Positions 34,261-44,349 of a DNA stretch of 64,000 bases are shown here, piece after piece. The translations under genes were made by a program, and so were the position numbers. This DNA comes from Pictodentalium vernedei. Taxonomy: Eukaryota > Mollusca > Scaphopoda > Dentaliida > Dentaliidae. The notes beneath the pieces were generated by a model. The model ran no database searches and had not been told where the DNA came from. It was given only the letters and a program-made list of their open reading frames with translations. How positions within the stretch are numbered: position 1 is the first letter of the stretch; each line of letters starts with the position of its first letter. The DNA is taken from NCBI GenBank assembly GCA_031216915.1, contig CM062297.1, positions 535,330,971 to 535,394,970 on the forward strand. Direction: 5' to 3'.

Positions 34261-35156
34261 CATTTGCCCTTCTATTAGATAAATATTACTACCTAAATTC
34301 TAATATATGTCATTGTACCACCACCAAATCTACATATAATATAAGATAACATTAAAATACAATCGATGAAATAAATATATCCAAAAGAAAAATTCCTTCA
34401 AAAATAAAATACAAATTTTTTTCTTATATAAGAGCCCAAGTTCCCAAAGGGAACGATGAGCCCAAAAAAGCCTAAGTGTGGACAAAATTATAAAAATCTG
34501 CTGTAAAATTAACTACCACACTATCAGAATATTTAATGTTACTTACAACTGTAGTTCCAAAACAAAAATATGAAACTACCTAGAGCATTGTAAATGTAAA
34601 CAAAAAACGAAAACAAGACCCCAGGCAACACGACCCGAAGTCAGTAACAGAAACAAGACTATCCGATGTAAAGCAAGATCTTCATCAGAAGAAAAAACGA
34701 TACATTGGATGTATGATGCATGACCAAAATCCCCAAACACCCCAAGGGTGAGGACGTAACCCTGGGGATGTACAGAATAATCTTCTGTATAATACGTTAA
34801 ACTCCCGAGAAATTTTATAAGAAAAAAAAAATTTCATTAAAACAAGCCAAAAAGCTTGGGAGCTTAACTGGGGAGATCAAGGGAAGGTAGGAAAGGAATA
34901 CTAAATAAACAGTGGATAGAACATAATCAATCAGTGATAACGTCAGGCCCATGTCCCGAAATTAGGAAACATGAACTAATTTTTATAAATATTCTAAAAT
35001 TACAGCCCTGAACATTTCAAACCACTGTTTTTTCCTTCCTTCATCCACTTGTGTCCTTGGATCCACCAATTAACCATTGATTTGTGTCTGGCATCATTAT
35101 TAATTGAGATTGAAAATGCACAAATGTCAGTTTGATGTTATCTGACAAGGGCCAAA
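34261..35156 (-). other. DIRS C 5' leader
   Basis: Conserved items: gttccc aaa gggaac hairpin near 34439, gcctaagtgtggacaaa, caccccaagggtg (34738-34750), acagaataatcttctgt (34772-34788). No ORF. Confidence 0.6.
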
Positions 35157-35358
35157 CAAAGAATGTTTGTGCCAGATTCGGTGACTTCCTGGCATCTGCG
35201 CATGCGTGGAGAGTAATTGTATAGAGGGCCAGATAGGACTTCTAATTTTTGGTTTTGCATGCAAATTTTGGGGATTGGGGGGCAAAATTTGTGTTTGGCC
35301 CTAGATATTTTGGGGTTAGCACCAGCTAGTCTGGGCCATTGGTATACAGTATAAAAAT
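35157..35358. repeat. DIRS C right ITR
   Basis: Inverted copy of the left ITR without that copy's 44-bp deletion. It carries ctgcgcatgcgtgg in place of the perfect palindrome and ends cagtataaaaat. Confidence 0.85.
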
Positions 35359-35480
35359 ATGTAGGAGTAGTTGCATTAAAAAGAATGTACAGATGGACAG
35401 ACAGACATACGGATAGACGTCTGGATGTACAGAGCATCAACAATATAGCCCCCACTTCTCTGAAGTAGATAAGTGGGGGT
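35359..35480. repeat. Tandem array 3, right part and tail
   Basis: Resumes the unit cut at 18414, then passes into gatggacagacagacatacgg, an ACGG/ACAG-type tract, and a short hairpin (cccccacttctctgaag ... aagtgggggt), the tail type of the other arrays. Confidence 0.6.
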
Positions 35481-35489
35481 ATAACTAGT

Positions 35490-36775
35490 GGATGAGATTC
35501 ATGTTGTGCTGAGAGAATTTTCCACCAGCTGGTAGATTATCATTTTAAATATGACTCATGATGCTTGGGTTACATCACAAAGCATTTGTACAGATGTCTG
35601 GATGATTGGCAGCAGCGTGTATCAATAAACGGTAATCTGTCAAAAGACTTCCAACTTGAATGTGAACTCCCACAGGGCAGTTAGTTGCCTTGGTCCTGTT
35701 CTGTTTCTATTCTATATTTCAAAAATGTTCACCATCACTGAATCTCACCTGCCTGACGTCCATGGTTATGCTGATGACACAGAGGTCTATTTCTCTTTTC
35801 GACCACCAATCAAGGATCAAACTAAAGCTCTAGAAACTATTGAATCCTGTATTTCGGACATTCGCACATGGATGGTTTCAAACAAATTAATGATAAATGA
35901 TGATAAGACTGAATTCCTAATAATTGGTTCACGACAACAACTCACTAAAGTTGACATCAATTCAGTGAAGGTAGGAGATTCCGCCAACAGTGCAAGTAAC
36001 AGTATACGTAATCTTGGTGCCTTCTTCGACTCTACCATGTATATGGACAGACATGTTACAAATATGTGTAATAAGGCTTTCAAAGGTCTTTACAAAGTTA
36101 AACAGATAAGACAATTCCTCACCAAAGACTCAACAAAAACCCTAGTTCATGCCTTTGTAACTTCACATTTGGATTATTGTAATGCCTTACTGTTCAACCT
36201 TCCACAATATCAGTACTCTCGCCTGCAGATGGTACTAAATGCATCAGCCCGAGTGGTATGTAGGGTATCATGATCTCAACACATCACTCCTGTTCTGAGG
36301 GATATGCACTGGCTGCCAGTCAAGTACAGAATAATTTTCAAAACTTAATTATTAGTTTTTAAGACACAAAACAACATGTCACCAGTCTACTTAGAAGAAC
36401 TCATTAATACCAAGAATGTGTGTCAATACAACCTGAGGTCCAATGGTAAAATGCTGCTACACGTTCCAAAACATAGGTGTAAGACATCTGGAGATAGGTC
36501 ATTCTCATTTGCTGGCCCTCACTTGTGGAATAATTTACCAGAACACCTAAAACACTGTCAAATGTCAACCTTTTCAAGAAAGATCTCAAAACATACCTGT
36601 TTCAAAAAGCCTATAAGTGATGTTCTGGACTAAAAGATACTGTATATATTCCGTTTTATATTTGCACAAGCTCAGTAACATGTACTGCACCTTAGAATAT
36701 GGTTCTATATCTTCTGAACTATAATTCTGGCGCTATATAAATATGTATATTGTTATTATTATTATTATTGGGCAT
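35490..36775 (+). mobile_element. CR1-like LINE 3' fragment
   Basis: Begins within the RT domain and ends shortly after the ORF in tataaatatgtatattg followed by a (TTA)n tail at 36752-36769. The 5' boundary is not sharp. Confidence 0.8.
35590..36633 (+). pseudogene. CR1-like LINE reverse transcriptase, C-terminal part
   Basis: The frame reads QRVSINGNLSKDFQLE and LPQGS, then a TAG and a frame change near 35690. It is open from there through HGYADDTEVYF (catalytic YADD), WMVSNKLMINDDKTEFLIIG, RNLGAFFDS and LVHAFVTSHLDYCN. After stops near 36272 and 36345 the same frame continues as HWLPVKYRI, MSPVYLEELI, YNLRS and SFSFAGPHLWNNLPEHL, ending at 36633. This chain of blocks is characteristic of CR1/L2-group LINEs. 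Three lesions make it a pseudogene, and the endonuclease half is absent. Confidence 0.85.
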
Positions 36776-39329
36776 ATGGATGGATGAAGCTCTCACCTAC
36801 AGACCTCCTATTCAGAAGTTGGGGACATAACAGGTTTTACTATACCCCAGTCTTTTGATTTTGAAAATGAAAAGTGCACTGTTCACTGCTCGCTAACATT
36901 TGACGTGAAACATGTTATTGTTGAATCCCGGCATAATTCATGGTGTACTATTCACTTTTTGTGCACACATTGCATTATTTGGCCTATTTCCCACAAATAG
37001 ATTTTAGCCCTTTACAGAAAACATGATATCAAATTTTTGTTATTTTAATTTTTTTTTCACCCAATTCTTATAAAAATTTAAACAAAACCATATTATGTGA
37101 CTCCCTCATTGGAACGAGCTGGACAAGCTTATTTCGATGAGGGGGGCACATGAGATGGTTTTGTTGAAATTTAACAAAAATTTCTACTGCACAATTTGCA
37201 GATGCAGTAGTTATGTAATAGTTACTCGCTCACTAGGTGGAACCGAGACACGCTGTTGTCTACTCGCAAAAAGTAAAAATTGCAGGTGTGATGGCACGCA
37301 AGAGTGACAGCTCACCATAAAATCAAAGGACTGCTACAATCTCTGGGGTATTCACACTGAGAGTATGTGCAAATTGTAGGCAACACTTTATTACATGTGA
37401 ACTTCTGATTCCAGATAAATCTTGTTGCAACCTTTTTTGAGAAATTATCCTGAATTATCGAGAAATTATAAACAGAGAATTCCTAAGCATGGTTCTAAGT
37501 TATCAAATGGAGATATATATATAATGATAAATTACATATTACTCTGTTAAACAATATTTTTGGTTCAATATATGGTTGTTCATAAACACTATAAATTACT
37601 GAAAAAAATCCTTTAGATGCTATCAGAGCTGAGAGACAGAATTATCTTCTAAGGATTTGAAAGATTCTATGTAGAAAAGCAGAACAATTTTTTATATTGT
37701 TTTCATGTCCTAGATCAATATTATATCCCAAGAGTCAGCCGAGTGGGCGACTAGTGCGAAGAAGTCGCCTTGTCATTCCTCAAGTTGCCTTGGCTTACAT
37801 TGAGGGCAAAATTTAAGCCGCCCCCCCCCCCCCCCCACCCCCACCTTCCCAAACTTTCTTGGGAGACATAACAGTTTTATGCATTTTCTTATGTTTTATT
37901 TTAAAAAAACGCTTCCGCATTCATAACAAAGTAAACACAGCTACTGCTAAAATCATACAGCTCTGAAAATAGTCTAAACTAGCCCAATTTTATATTTTTG
38001 AAGAAAGTTGTAATGGCGTAGTCATTCGAACAATATGCCCCAACTGATAGCAACCAGCACAAATGGCTATTTAAAAACAAAGTGCCAGCAAAAACAATGA
38101 ATCACACAAGATGTGCATCATGTTAATTAGAATTTATTAAAGATAACCACCGTTTGAACATAAAATAATATGTAGGAGACAGTTCATCCACAAAAACATC
38201 GAAATTGCTTACGGTTACATTCTTTTCCATTGAAAAATTGGTTCCATTGAAATTCGCCCTGCAATTTGCATTGAAAGTTTTTCTTTGAAAACTTGTGTTG
38301 GAAGGGGGTTAAATGTAATAAGGCTACGATAGAAATCACACATATTAGGATGGATAAGAATGGCAGACCTTCATAGCACCAATCATACGTGTCAATGCAA
38401 GATGGTTGGCAGAAATTATCATTTTTCTGAACAGTGTATTGGTATTCTTACCCAGCACAGAAGGGAAGAGAGACAACCGAAATATTTTGTCATTTACCTT
38501 AGAAATACATTAACTCAAATTGTTAATAATGCTTTATTTACCAAGGATATCAAAAACTTTTTTAACTAAGCTTTTCAATTCAATTAGGGCATTCAGAAAC
38601 CATGAATGAATCAGCTTCTTATGTGAACTTGAAATTTATTTTAAATACTTTAAATATTTTTTTTAAAAGAATATACCCTCCATTATAGAAAAGAACACTC
38701 TCACAATGGGCAATGCTAAATTTCAAAACCACTGCATTGAGGTAAATACAAAATCAACTGCATGGTAACCATAGTCGTCACTGGCAGAGAAAGAGTTAGG
38801 GCATTCAGAAATCATGAAAGACCCAGTTTTTTTGTAGTGGGGGGAGGGGGGGGGGGGGGGGGGGATTTTAGCCTACATTCTTGTTATATACCATCTGACT
38901 TAGTTTTGTGTGTGTATGTATGTTTGTATAACTTTTATTTATTTTTTTCTCCACAACTGTGCCCTCTATGTACATTTATTTTGTCATGATGTCATATACG
39001 TTTTATGTTTTTATCTGACTTCTCCCTCATGTCCACTGACTTCTCCCTCCTGGCTCCTGACTTCTCCCTAAAGTTTCTGGAGGGAGAAGTCACTTCTCCC
39101 TAAAATTAGCTGCCAAGCTGACCCCTGTTATCCTATATATGATTTTTCTCTAGATATTTTATTTACCATGAGCTGCAATTATTTCTTCTACTGTTGCCCA
39201 CTCTTCAGTTCTCTTAAATTCTTCAACCTTATGATGATCTTTGGTTTTCACAGCATCAAGTAAGACATCCATTTTATGCTACAAAATTTATAAGGTGTTA
39301 TTTTTTTTAAAACAGCATCTGAAGAACAG
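36776..39329. other. Intergenic DNA with low-complexity tracts
   Basis: No supported gene. Contents: a decayed foldback MITE at about 37008-37215 (caaaaccatattatgtgactccctc ... cacatgagatggttttgttg-like arms); a C run at 37818-37836; a G run at 38839-38864; and an 11-bp inverted repeat, gacttctccct/agggagaagtc, near 39058-39092 inside a cluster of cttctccct repeats. Confidence 0.5.
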
Positions 39330-42300
39330 TAAGAATCAGTAAGTCTACAAAATAATAGATTTCACTTCTTCTCTGAGTGTCCCTCTTGCATCCAGTCCAT
39401 GCGATACAAACAACAATGGCCGCAAGCATGTTTGTATGTGTATATATATGGTTATCTGGTCTCTTTTCAACATAACGATGTACAACATTGTGGGATGGGT
39501 CTTTTCAATTTAAAATTACACATTTTGATTTTTACCCTCTCCATCTCTCTCTCACCTTCCCTGACTCCCCCATCTCTCCCTCCCTCCCTATCTTATCTGT
39601 TTCCCCATTCTTTTTGGTAAATACTGTTTACATCTTATGTTAAAATGTAAGCTGTTATATACTGTATCAGGATGTATGTCAGATGTATATTGTATATATG
39701 TACTATGTATTATATCTTTTTGCAAAAATAAAAAAAAATAGAAAAAAAATAAAAGAATCAGCAAGTCAGAAAAGTTAAAAAATTTATAGTAATTTATATA
39801 TTTTTTATACTTACCAATGACCCAGACTTAGCTGGTGCTAACTCTAACAAAACCAGGGCCAAACACAAATTTTGCCCCCCAATCCCCAAAATTTGCATCC
39901 AAAACAAAAAGAAATCATGTCCTAAAGGACCTCCATACTACGCCTCTACTGCGCATGTGCAGTGACGCAGACGTCCCGAAATTGGCGCCAATTATCATTC
40001 TTACTGGCAGTGCCTGGTCAGCGCTATGTACTCAGCGGGGAGGCAAGAGTTCCCAACTCCAGGGAGGGCCATCCCCGTCTGGGTCATTGGTAAGTATAAA
40101 AAATATATAAATTACTATAAATTTTTTAACATTTTTATACTGTACCAATGACCAAGACTTAGCTGAATAGTAAACAGGCTGGAGGGCCTAGGACATAGAG
40201 GAAAATCCAATAAGCTCAACTATATAGTAAAGAGGTAACCCCTTAAGGAGAAAAGGAGTATTAGGCTTTACATGTATCTTTCTTATTTAATATTAAATTA
40301 GAAAGATACACTACCCTTAATAATTGAGCACAATAACATTCATGTTCTCTATTAACATCCAGTATAACCCTTATACTAATTATTTTTAAAGCAAGCCAAT
40401 AAATAAAGTAGTCCAGAGAATTGAGACTCTTTATAGTCATTTAAAAGTGTCCGAGTATTGTATATTAAAGCCCGTTTGACACTTGACATATACAAATGCT
40501 TCACACCGAGCTACACTTTAAAAATAAGACATGAATGAATTTAAACATTAATATTACACTTTAAAACCATCCCGGAAGCGACTCAGAAATACTGACTTGG
40601 AGGAGGCATTCCCTTGCTTTTCACTATAAAGCAGGTGACCTAAGGGAACACCCGCCCCCCCCCCCCCTTCCCCTGGGTCAAATAGCCCAGAGCGAAGAGG
40701 GCAGCCGGACGGAGTCACTGCCGGAACAGAAAGCCTGCATAACTATAGTTGCAACTGTTTAGTGGACGACATTCTGAGCAACAGATAACGGACCCAAACA
40801 ATGCAGGTCTCCAGAAATGGACTCAATATTTCTGAGATAAAAATTCGTAAATGTGGATGGCTGAGACCAATAAGCAGCCTTCATTAAATCTGTAATAGCA
40901 ACACTATTAGCATAAGCCCAGGAAGTAGAAAGAGCTCTTACTTCATGAGCAGAAATCTTAAGCACAGACTGCTGAGAAGAAGATAAATCTTCATAAGCAG
41001 TACGGATAGTTAACTGAATCCATCTAGCAATAGAATGGACTGAAATGTCCTTTCTATTAGGCATCAAAGACAGAAAGAAACGTTTCCGTCCCTTTCTGAT
41101 AAACTGAGATCTCTGTTTATAGATACGTAGTGCTCTAACAGGACAGAGTAAAGGCCTACGCCTGTCTGAAGACGGAAGAGCCTTAATAACAATAGGTTCC
41201 GGATATTTATTAGGAGCCTGATTCTTAGCTAAAAAACCCACATTAGTAGTGAAGGTGATAGTGTTCCCAACACTACGATAATGAGAATCATCCACCGATA
41301 GTGCATGAAGCTCACTGACTCTTCTAGCAGAAGAGAAAGCTAAGAGAAAAGCTGTCTTATAAGATAAGAATTTGAAATCTACTGTCCCAAGAGGTTCAAA
41401 TGGCTTTTCCTTCAATTTAAGGAGAACCCAAGCTAAATTCCACTTAGGAATTAATCTAAGAGTTCTGGGTCTATTTATCGAAAAGTTTCTAACCAACTTC
41501 GATAAAGAGACATTAGATCCAATTTGTAAACTATCATGATGTGCATAGGTATCAGATAACATAGATCTATAACCCTTTATAGTAACAGGCTGCAGTTTGA
41601 TTTCGTCAAACAAGTATACTAGAAAGTTTGCAATGTCTGGTATAGAGGGATCGAATATATCTACAGAATGATCCCTACACCAACGACGAAAAACCTTCCA
41701 CTTAGCCGCATAATTTAGCGAAGAGGAGGTCCTCCTACAGTTAGAAATCGCGTCCACTGCTCGTCCTGTAAAGTGCTTGCCATGCAAGAAGGACCGCACA
41801 ACGGAAAAACGTGAAGGTTGAGACCTTGCGGGTTGTGATGGAGTTGGCGCGATTTCCCCTGCGAAAGAAGATCCTCCCGTGGAGGAAGCTTTCGTGGTAG
41901 GTCCCACAACAGACACCTGAGTAGATTTATCCACGGTCTCTGTGGCGACAGAGATGCTACCAACAGAATCTTGCATTGAGATTGTTTTATCTTTAGCAAT
42001 ACTTGTTGAATTAACGGCGCAGGAGGATACGCATATCCTATCATTCCGTCCCAAGGGATCGACAGAGCGTCTACTGCAAATGCTCTTGGATCCGGACACG
42101 GAGACACATACGTCTGCAACTGATTGTTGAGATGTGTCGCAAATAAGTCTATCATTGGCCGTTCCCATTGGTAGCAAATCTGATTGAATACTTGTTTGTT
42201 GAGAGTCCACTCCGACGGCAACAAGCGACCCTTTCTTGAAAGGGAGTCTGCTAGCACATTCAGACGACCCGGTATGTGACGGACCGAAAGAAGAACGTGA

Positions 42301-42914
42301 TGTTCTAACGCAAACAGAAGGATTCTTTCCGTTAGATTGAACAACGGAACTGAATGAGTGCCTCCCTGATTCCGTATATACGCCACTACTGTCGTATTGT
42401 CGGATAGGATTTGGACATGAGCATCGTGAATAATGTCCATCCAGTGACGTAACGCAAGCCAAATTGACATCATTTCCTTGATGTTTATGTGCTTGCACAG
42501 GAATTGCGGATCCCAAAGACCCTGGCATCTCGAATCCGTTGGGATTAATGATGCACTCCAACCTGTTTGACTGGCATCCGTCATAACGGTAAAACTCGGA
42601 TCCGGCAACTGCAGCGGAACTCCTTGAGTTAACCACTGAATGTTTGCCCAAGTCTGAATCTCTTGTTTCACTTGATCTGACAAGAGAACGTCTACATCGA
42701 GCGAATGAATTTTCACACTCCAATTCTGAGTCAGGAAAATTTGAAGAGGACGTGTGCGTAACCGCCCCATCGGAATGAGATCCGCGGCGGCTCCGCACAG
42801 ACCTATCAGTCTCATAAATTCTCTCGCCGTGACTTTGTCTGCGTGCAGACAATAGAGAGCGTAACAACTGACTAATTTCGCTCTGGTTAACGGCAGACGA
42901 ACGAGATTGTTGTG
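39330..42914. repeat. Tandem duplication unit 1 (3,585 bp)
   Basis: Matches 42921-46505 at a constant offset of 3,591, with no difference noticed by eye, even in the run of 13 C. It contains 444 bp of flank, the left ITR (39774-40002) and ICR (40077-40165) of DIRS D, its 3' noncoding region, YR and part of RNase H/RT. It is followed by a 6-bp filler, tatata (42915-42920). Confidence 0.95.
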
Positions 42915-43020
42915 TATATATAAGAATCAGTAAGTCTACAAAATAATAGATTTCACTTCTTCTCTGAGTGTCCCTCTTGCATCCAGTCCATGCGATACAA
43001 ACAACAATGGCCGCAAGCAT
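40759..43020 (-). CDS. Chimeric ORF: DIRS D recombinase frame joined to flanking DNA
   Basis: The 3' 719 codons are the YR-frame ORF of DIRS D, identical to the C-terminal part of the ORF ending at 44350. The catalytic residues are present: the ARRVSELHAL arginine, HEVR, and Tyr in NFYLR. Upstream of the duplication junction (42914/42921) the frame runs on by chance into flank, giving an unrelated N-terminal sequence (MLAAIVVCIAWTGCK...). The YR domain itself (from about 41783 down) is complete and uninterrupted. Whether it is transcribed is unknown, since this copy has no right ITR or leader; read-through from the neighbouring copy would be needed. Confidence 0.75.
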   Translation of the reverse strand: MLAAIVVCIAWTGCKRDTQRRSEIYYFVDLLILIYTQQSRSSAVNQSEISQLLRSLLSARRQSHGERIYETDRSVRSRRGSHSDGAVTHTSSSNFPDSELECENSFARCRRSLVRSSETRDSDLGKHSVVNSRSSAAVAGSEFYRYDGCQSNRLECIINPNGFEMPGSLGSAIPVQAHKHQGNDVNLACVTSLDGHYSRCSCPNPIRQYDSSGVYTESGRHSFSSVVQSNGKNPSVCVRTSRSSFGPSHTGSSECASRLPFKKGSLVAVGVDSQQTSIQSDLLPMGTANDRLICDTSQQSVADVCVSVSGSKSICSRRSVDPLGRNDRICVSSCAVNSTSIAKDKTISMQDSVGSISVATETVDKSTQVSVVGPTTKASSTGGSSFAGEIAPTPSQPARSQPSRFSVVRSFLHGKHFTGRAVDAISNCRRTSSSLNYAAKWKVFRRWCRDHSVDIFDPSIPDIANFLVYLFDEIKLQPVTIKGYRSMLSDTYAHHDSLQIGSNVSLSKLVRNFSINRPRTLRLIPKWNLAWVLLKLKEKPFEPLGTVDFKFLSYKTAFLLAFSSARRVSELHALSVDDSHYRSVGNTITFTTNVGFLAKNQAPNKYPEPIVIKALPSSDRRRPLLCPVRALRIYKQRSQFIRKGRKRFFLSLMPNRKDISVHSIARWIQLTIRTAYEDLSSSQQSVLKISAHEVRALSTSWAYANSVAITDLMKAAYWSQPSTFTNFYLRNIESISGDLHCLGPLSVAQNVVH
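41715..42914 (-). pseudogene. DIRS D RNase H/Dam-like ORF, duplicated 3' part
   Basis: Same frame as 45306-46505 of the full copy: end of the RT thumb, RNase H and the Dam-like segment, ending at 41715. RT fingers and palm, with YLDD, are absent because the duplication begins within the thumb. It overlaps the chimeric recombinase ORF in another frame. Confidence 0.85.
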
Positions 43021-43364
43021 GTTTGTATGTGTATATATATGGTTATCTGGTCTCTTTTCAACATAACGATGTACAACATTGTGGGATGGGTCTTTTCAAT
43101 TTAAAATTACACATTTTGATTTTTACCCTCTCCATCTCTCTCTCACCTTCCCTGACTCCCCCATCTCTCCCTCCCTCCCTATCTTATCTGTTTCCCCATT
43201 CTTTTTGGTAAATACTGTTTACATCTTATGTTAAAATGTAAGCTGTTATATACTGTATCAGGATGTATGTCAGATGTATATTGTATATATGTACTATGTA
43301 TTATATCTTTTTGCAAAAATAAAAAAAAATAGAAAAAAAATAAAAGAATCAGCAAGTCAGAAAA

Positions 43365-43593
43365 GTTAAAAAATTTATAGTAATTTATATATTTTTTATA
43401 CTTACCAATGACCCAGACTTAGCTGGTGCTAACTCTAACAAAACCAGGGCCAAACACAAATTTTGCCCCCCAATCCCCAAAATTTGCATCCAAAACAAAA
43501 AGAAATCATGTCCTAAAGGACCTCCATACTACGCCTCTACTGCGCATGTGCAGTGACGCAGACGTCCCGAAATTGGCGCCAATTATCATTCTT
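43365..43593. repeat. DIRS D left ITR
   Basis: Inverted copy of 50270-50471 in its inner part. The palindrome is one base off here (tactgcgcatgtgcagtg, 43538-43555), and the adjacent aattggcgccaatt is a perfect palindrome. An identical copy lies at 39774-40002. Confidence 0.92.
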
Positions 43594-43667
43594 ACTGGCA
43601 GTGCCTGGTCAGCGCTATGTACTCAGCGGGGAGGCAAGAGTTCCCAACTCCAGGGAGGGCCATCCCC

Positions 43668-43756
43668 GTCTGGGTCATTGGTAAGTATAAAAAATATATA
43701 AATTACTATAAATTTTTTAACATTTTTATACTGTACCAATGACCAAGACTTAGCTG
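43668..43756. repeat. DIRS D internal complementary region
   Basis: Two-block ICR with junction 43721/43722 (ttaac|attttt). Duplicate at 40077-40165. Confidence 0.9.
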
Positions 43757-44349
43757 AATAGTAAACAGGCTGGAGGGCCTAGGACATAGAGGAAAATCCA
43801 ATAAGCTCAACTATATAGTAAAGAGGTAACCCCTTAAGGAGAAAAGGAGTATTAGGCTTTACATGTATCTTTCTTATTTAATATTAAATTAGAAAGATAC
43901 ACTACCCTTAATAATTGAGCACAATAACATTCATGTTCTCTATTAACATCCAGTATAACCCTTATACTAATTATTTTTAAAGCAAGCCAATAAATAAAGT
44001 AGTCCAGAGAATTGAGACTCTTTATAGTCATTTAAAAGTGTCCGAGTATTGTATATTAAAGCCCGTTTGACACTTGACATATACAAATGCTTCACACCGA
44101 GCTACACTTTAAAAATAAGACATGAATGAATTTAAACATTAATATTACACTTTAAAACCATCCCGGAAGCGACTCAGAAATACTGACTTGGAGGAGGCAT
44201 TCCCTTGCTTTTCACTATAAAGCAGGTGACCTAAGGGAACACCCGCCCCCCCCCCCCCTTCCCCTGGGTCAAATAGCCCAGAGCGAAGAGGGCAGCCGGA
44301 CGGAGTCACTGCCGGAACAGAAAGCCTGCATAACTATAGTTGCAACTGT
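43757..44349 (-). other. DIRS D 3' noncoding segment
   Basis: Hairpin gtatctttct/agaaagatac at 43865-43900; 13-C run at 44246-44258, 92 nt beyond the YR stop. Duplicate at 40166-40758. Confidence 0.7.

Larger units (their letters stand above)
18415..35358 (-). mobile_element. DIRS retrotransposon C, disrupted and gutted
   Basis: The left end (GAAAAAATTTATAG) is at 18415 and the right end (cagtataaaaat) at 35358. The ITRs carry the subfamily signature ggcccagactagctgg, also seen in F. Only the left ITR, ICR and part of the 3' noncoding segment (to about 19015) and a degenerate gag plus 5' leader (31768-35156) remain. RT, RNase H, methyltransferase and YR are missing. In their place is the Ngaro element with DIRS B inside it. 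The flanking array unit is continuous across the insertion with no duplication. Confidence 0.8.

Noticed and set aside
18415-35358. DIRS C plus inner elements as one giant composite transposon
   Set aside because: The inner elements have their own ends and opposite orientation, so nesting explains the block.
38360-38569. 69-codon ORF as a small gene
   Set aside because: No start context, domain or homology is recognisable, and the length is expected by chance in A/T-rich DNA.
39399-39773. 3' end of a poly(A)-tailed retrogene upstream of DIRS D
   Set aside because: The pyrimidine-rich stretch followed by A-rich sequence looks suggestive, but no coding remnant or target duplication can be shown.
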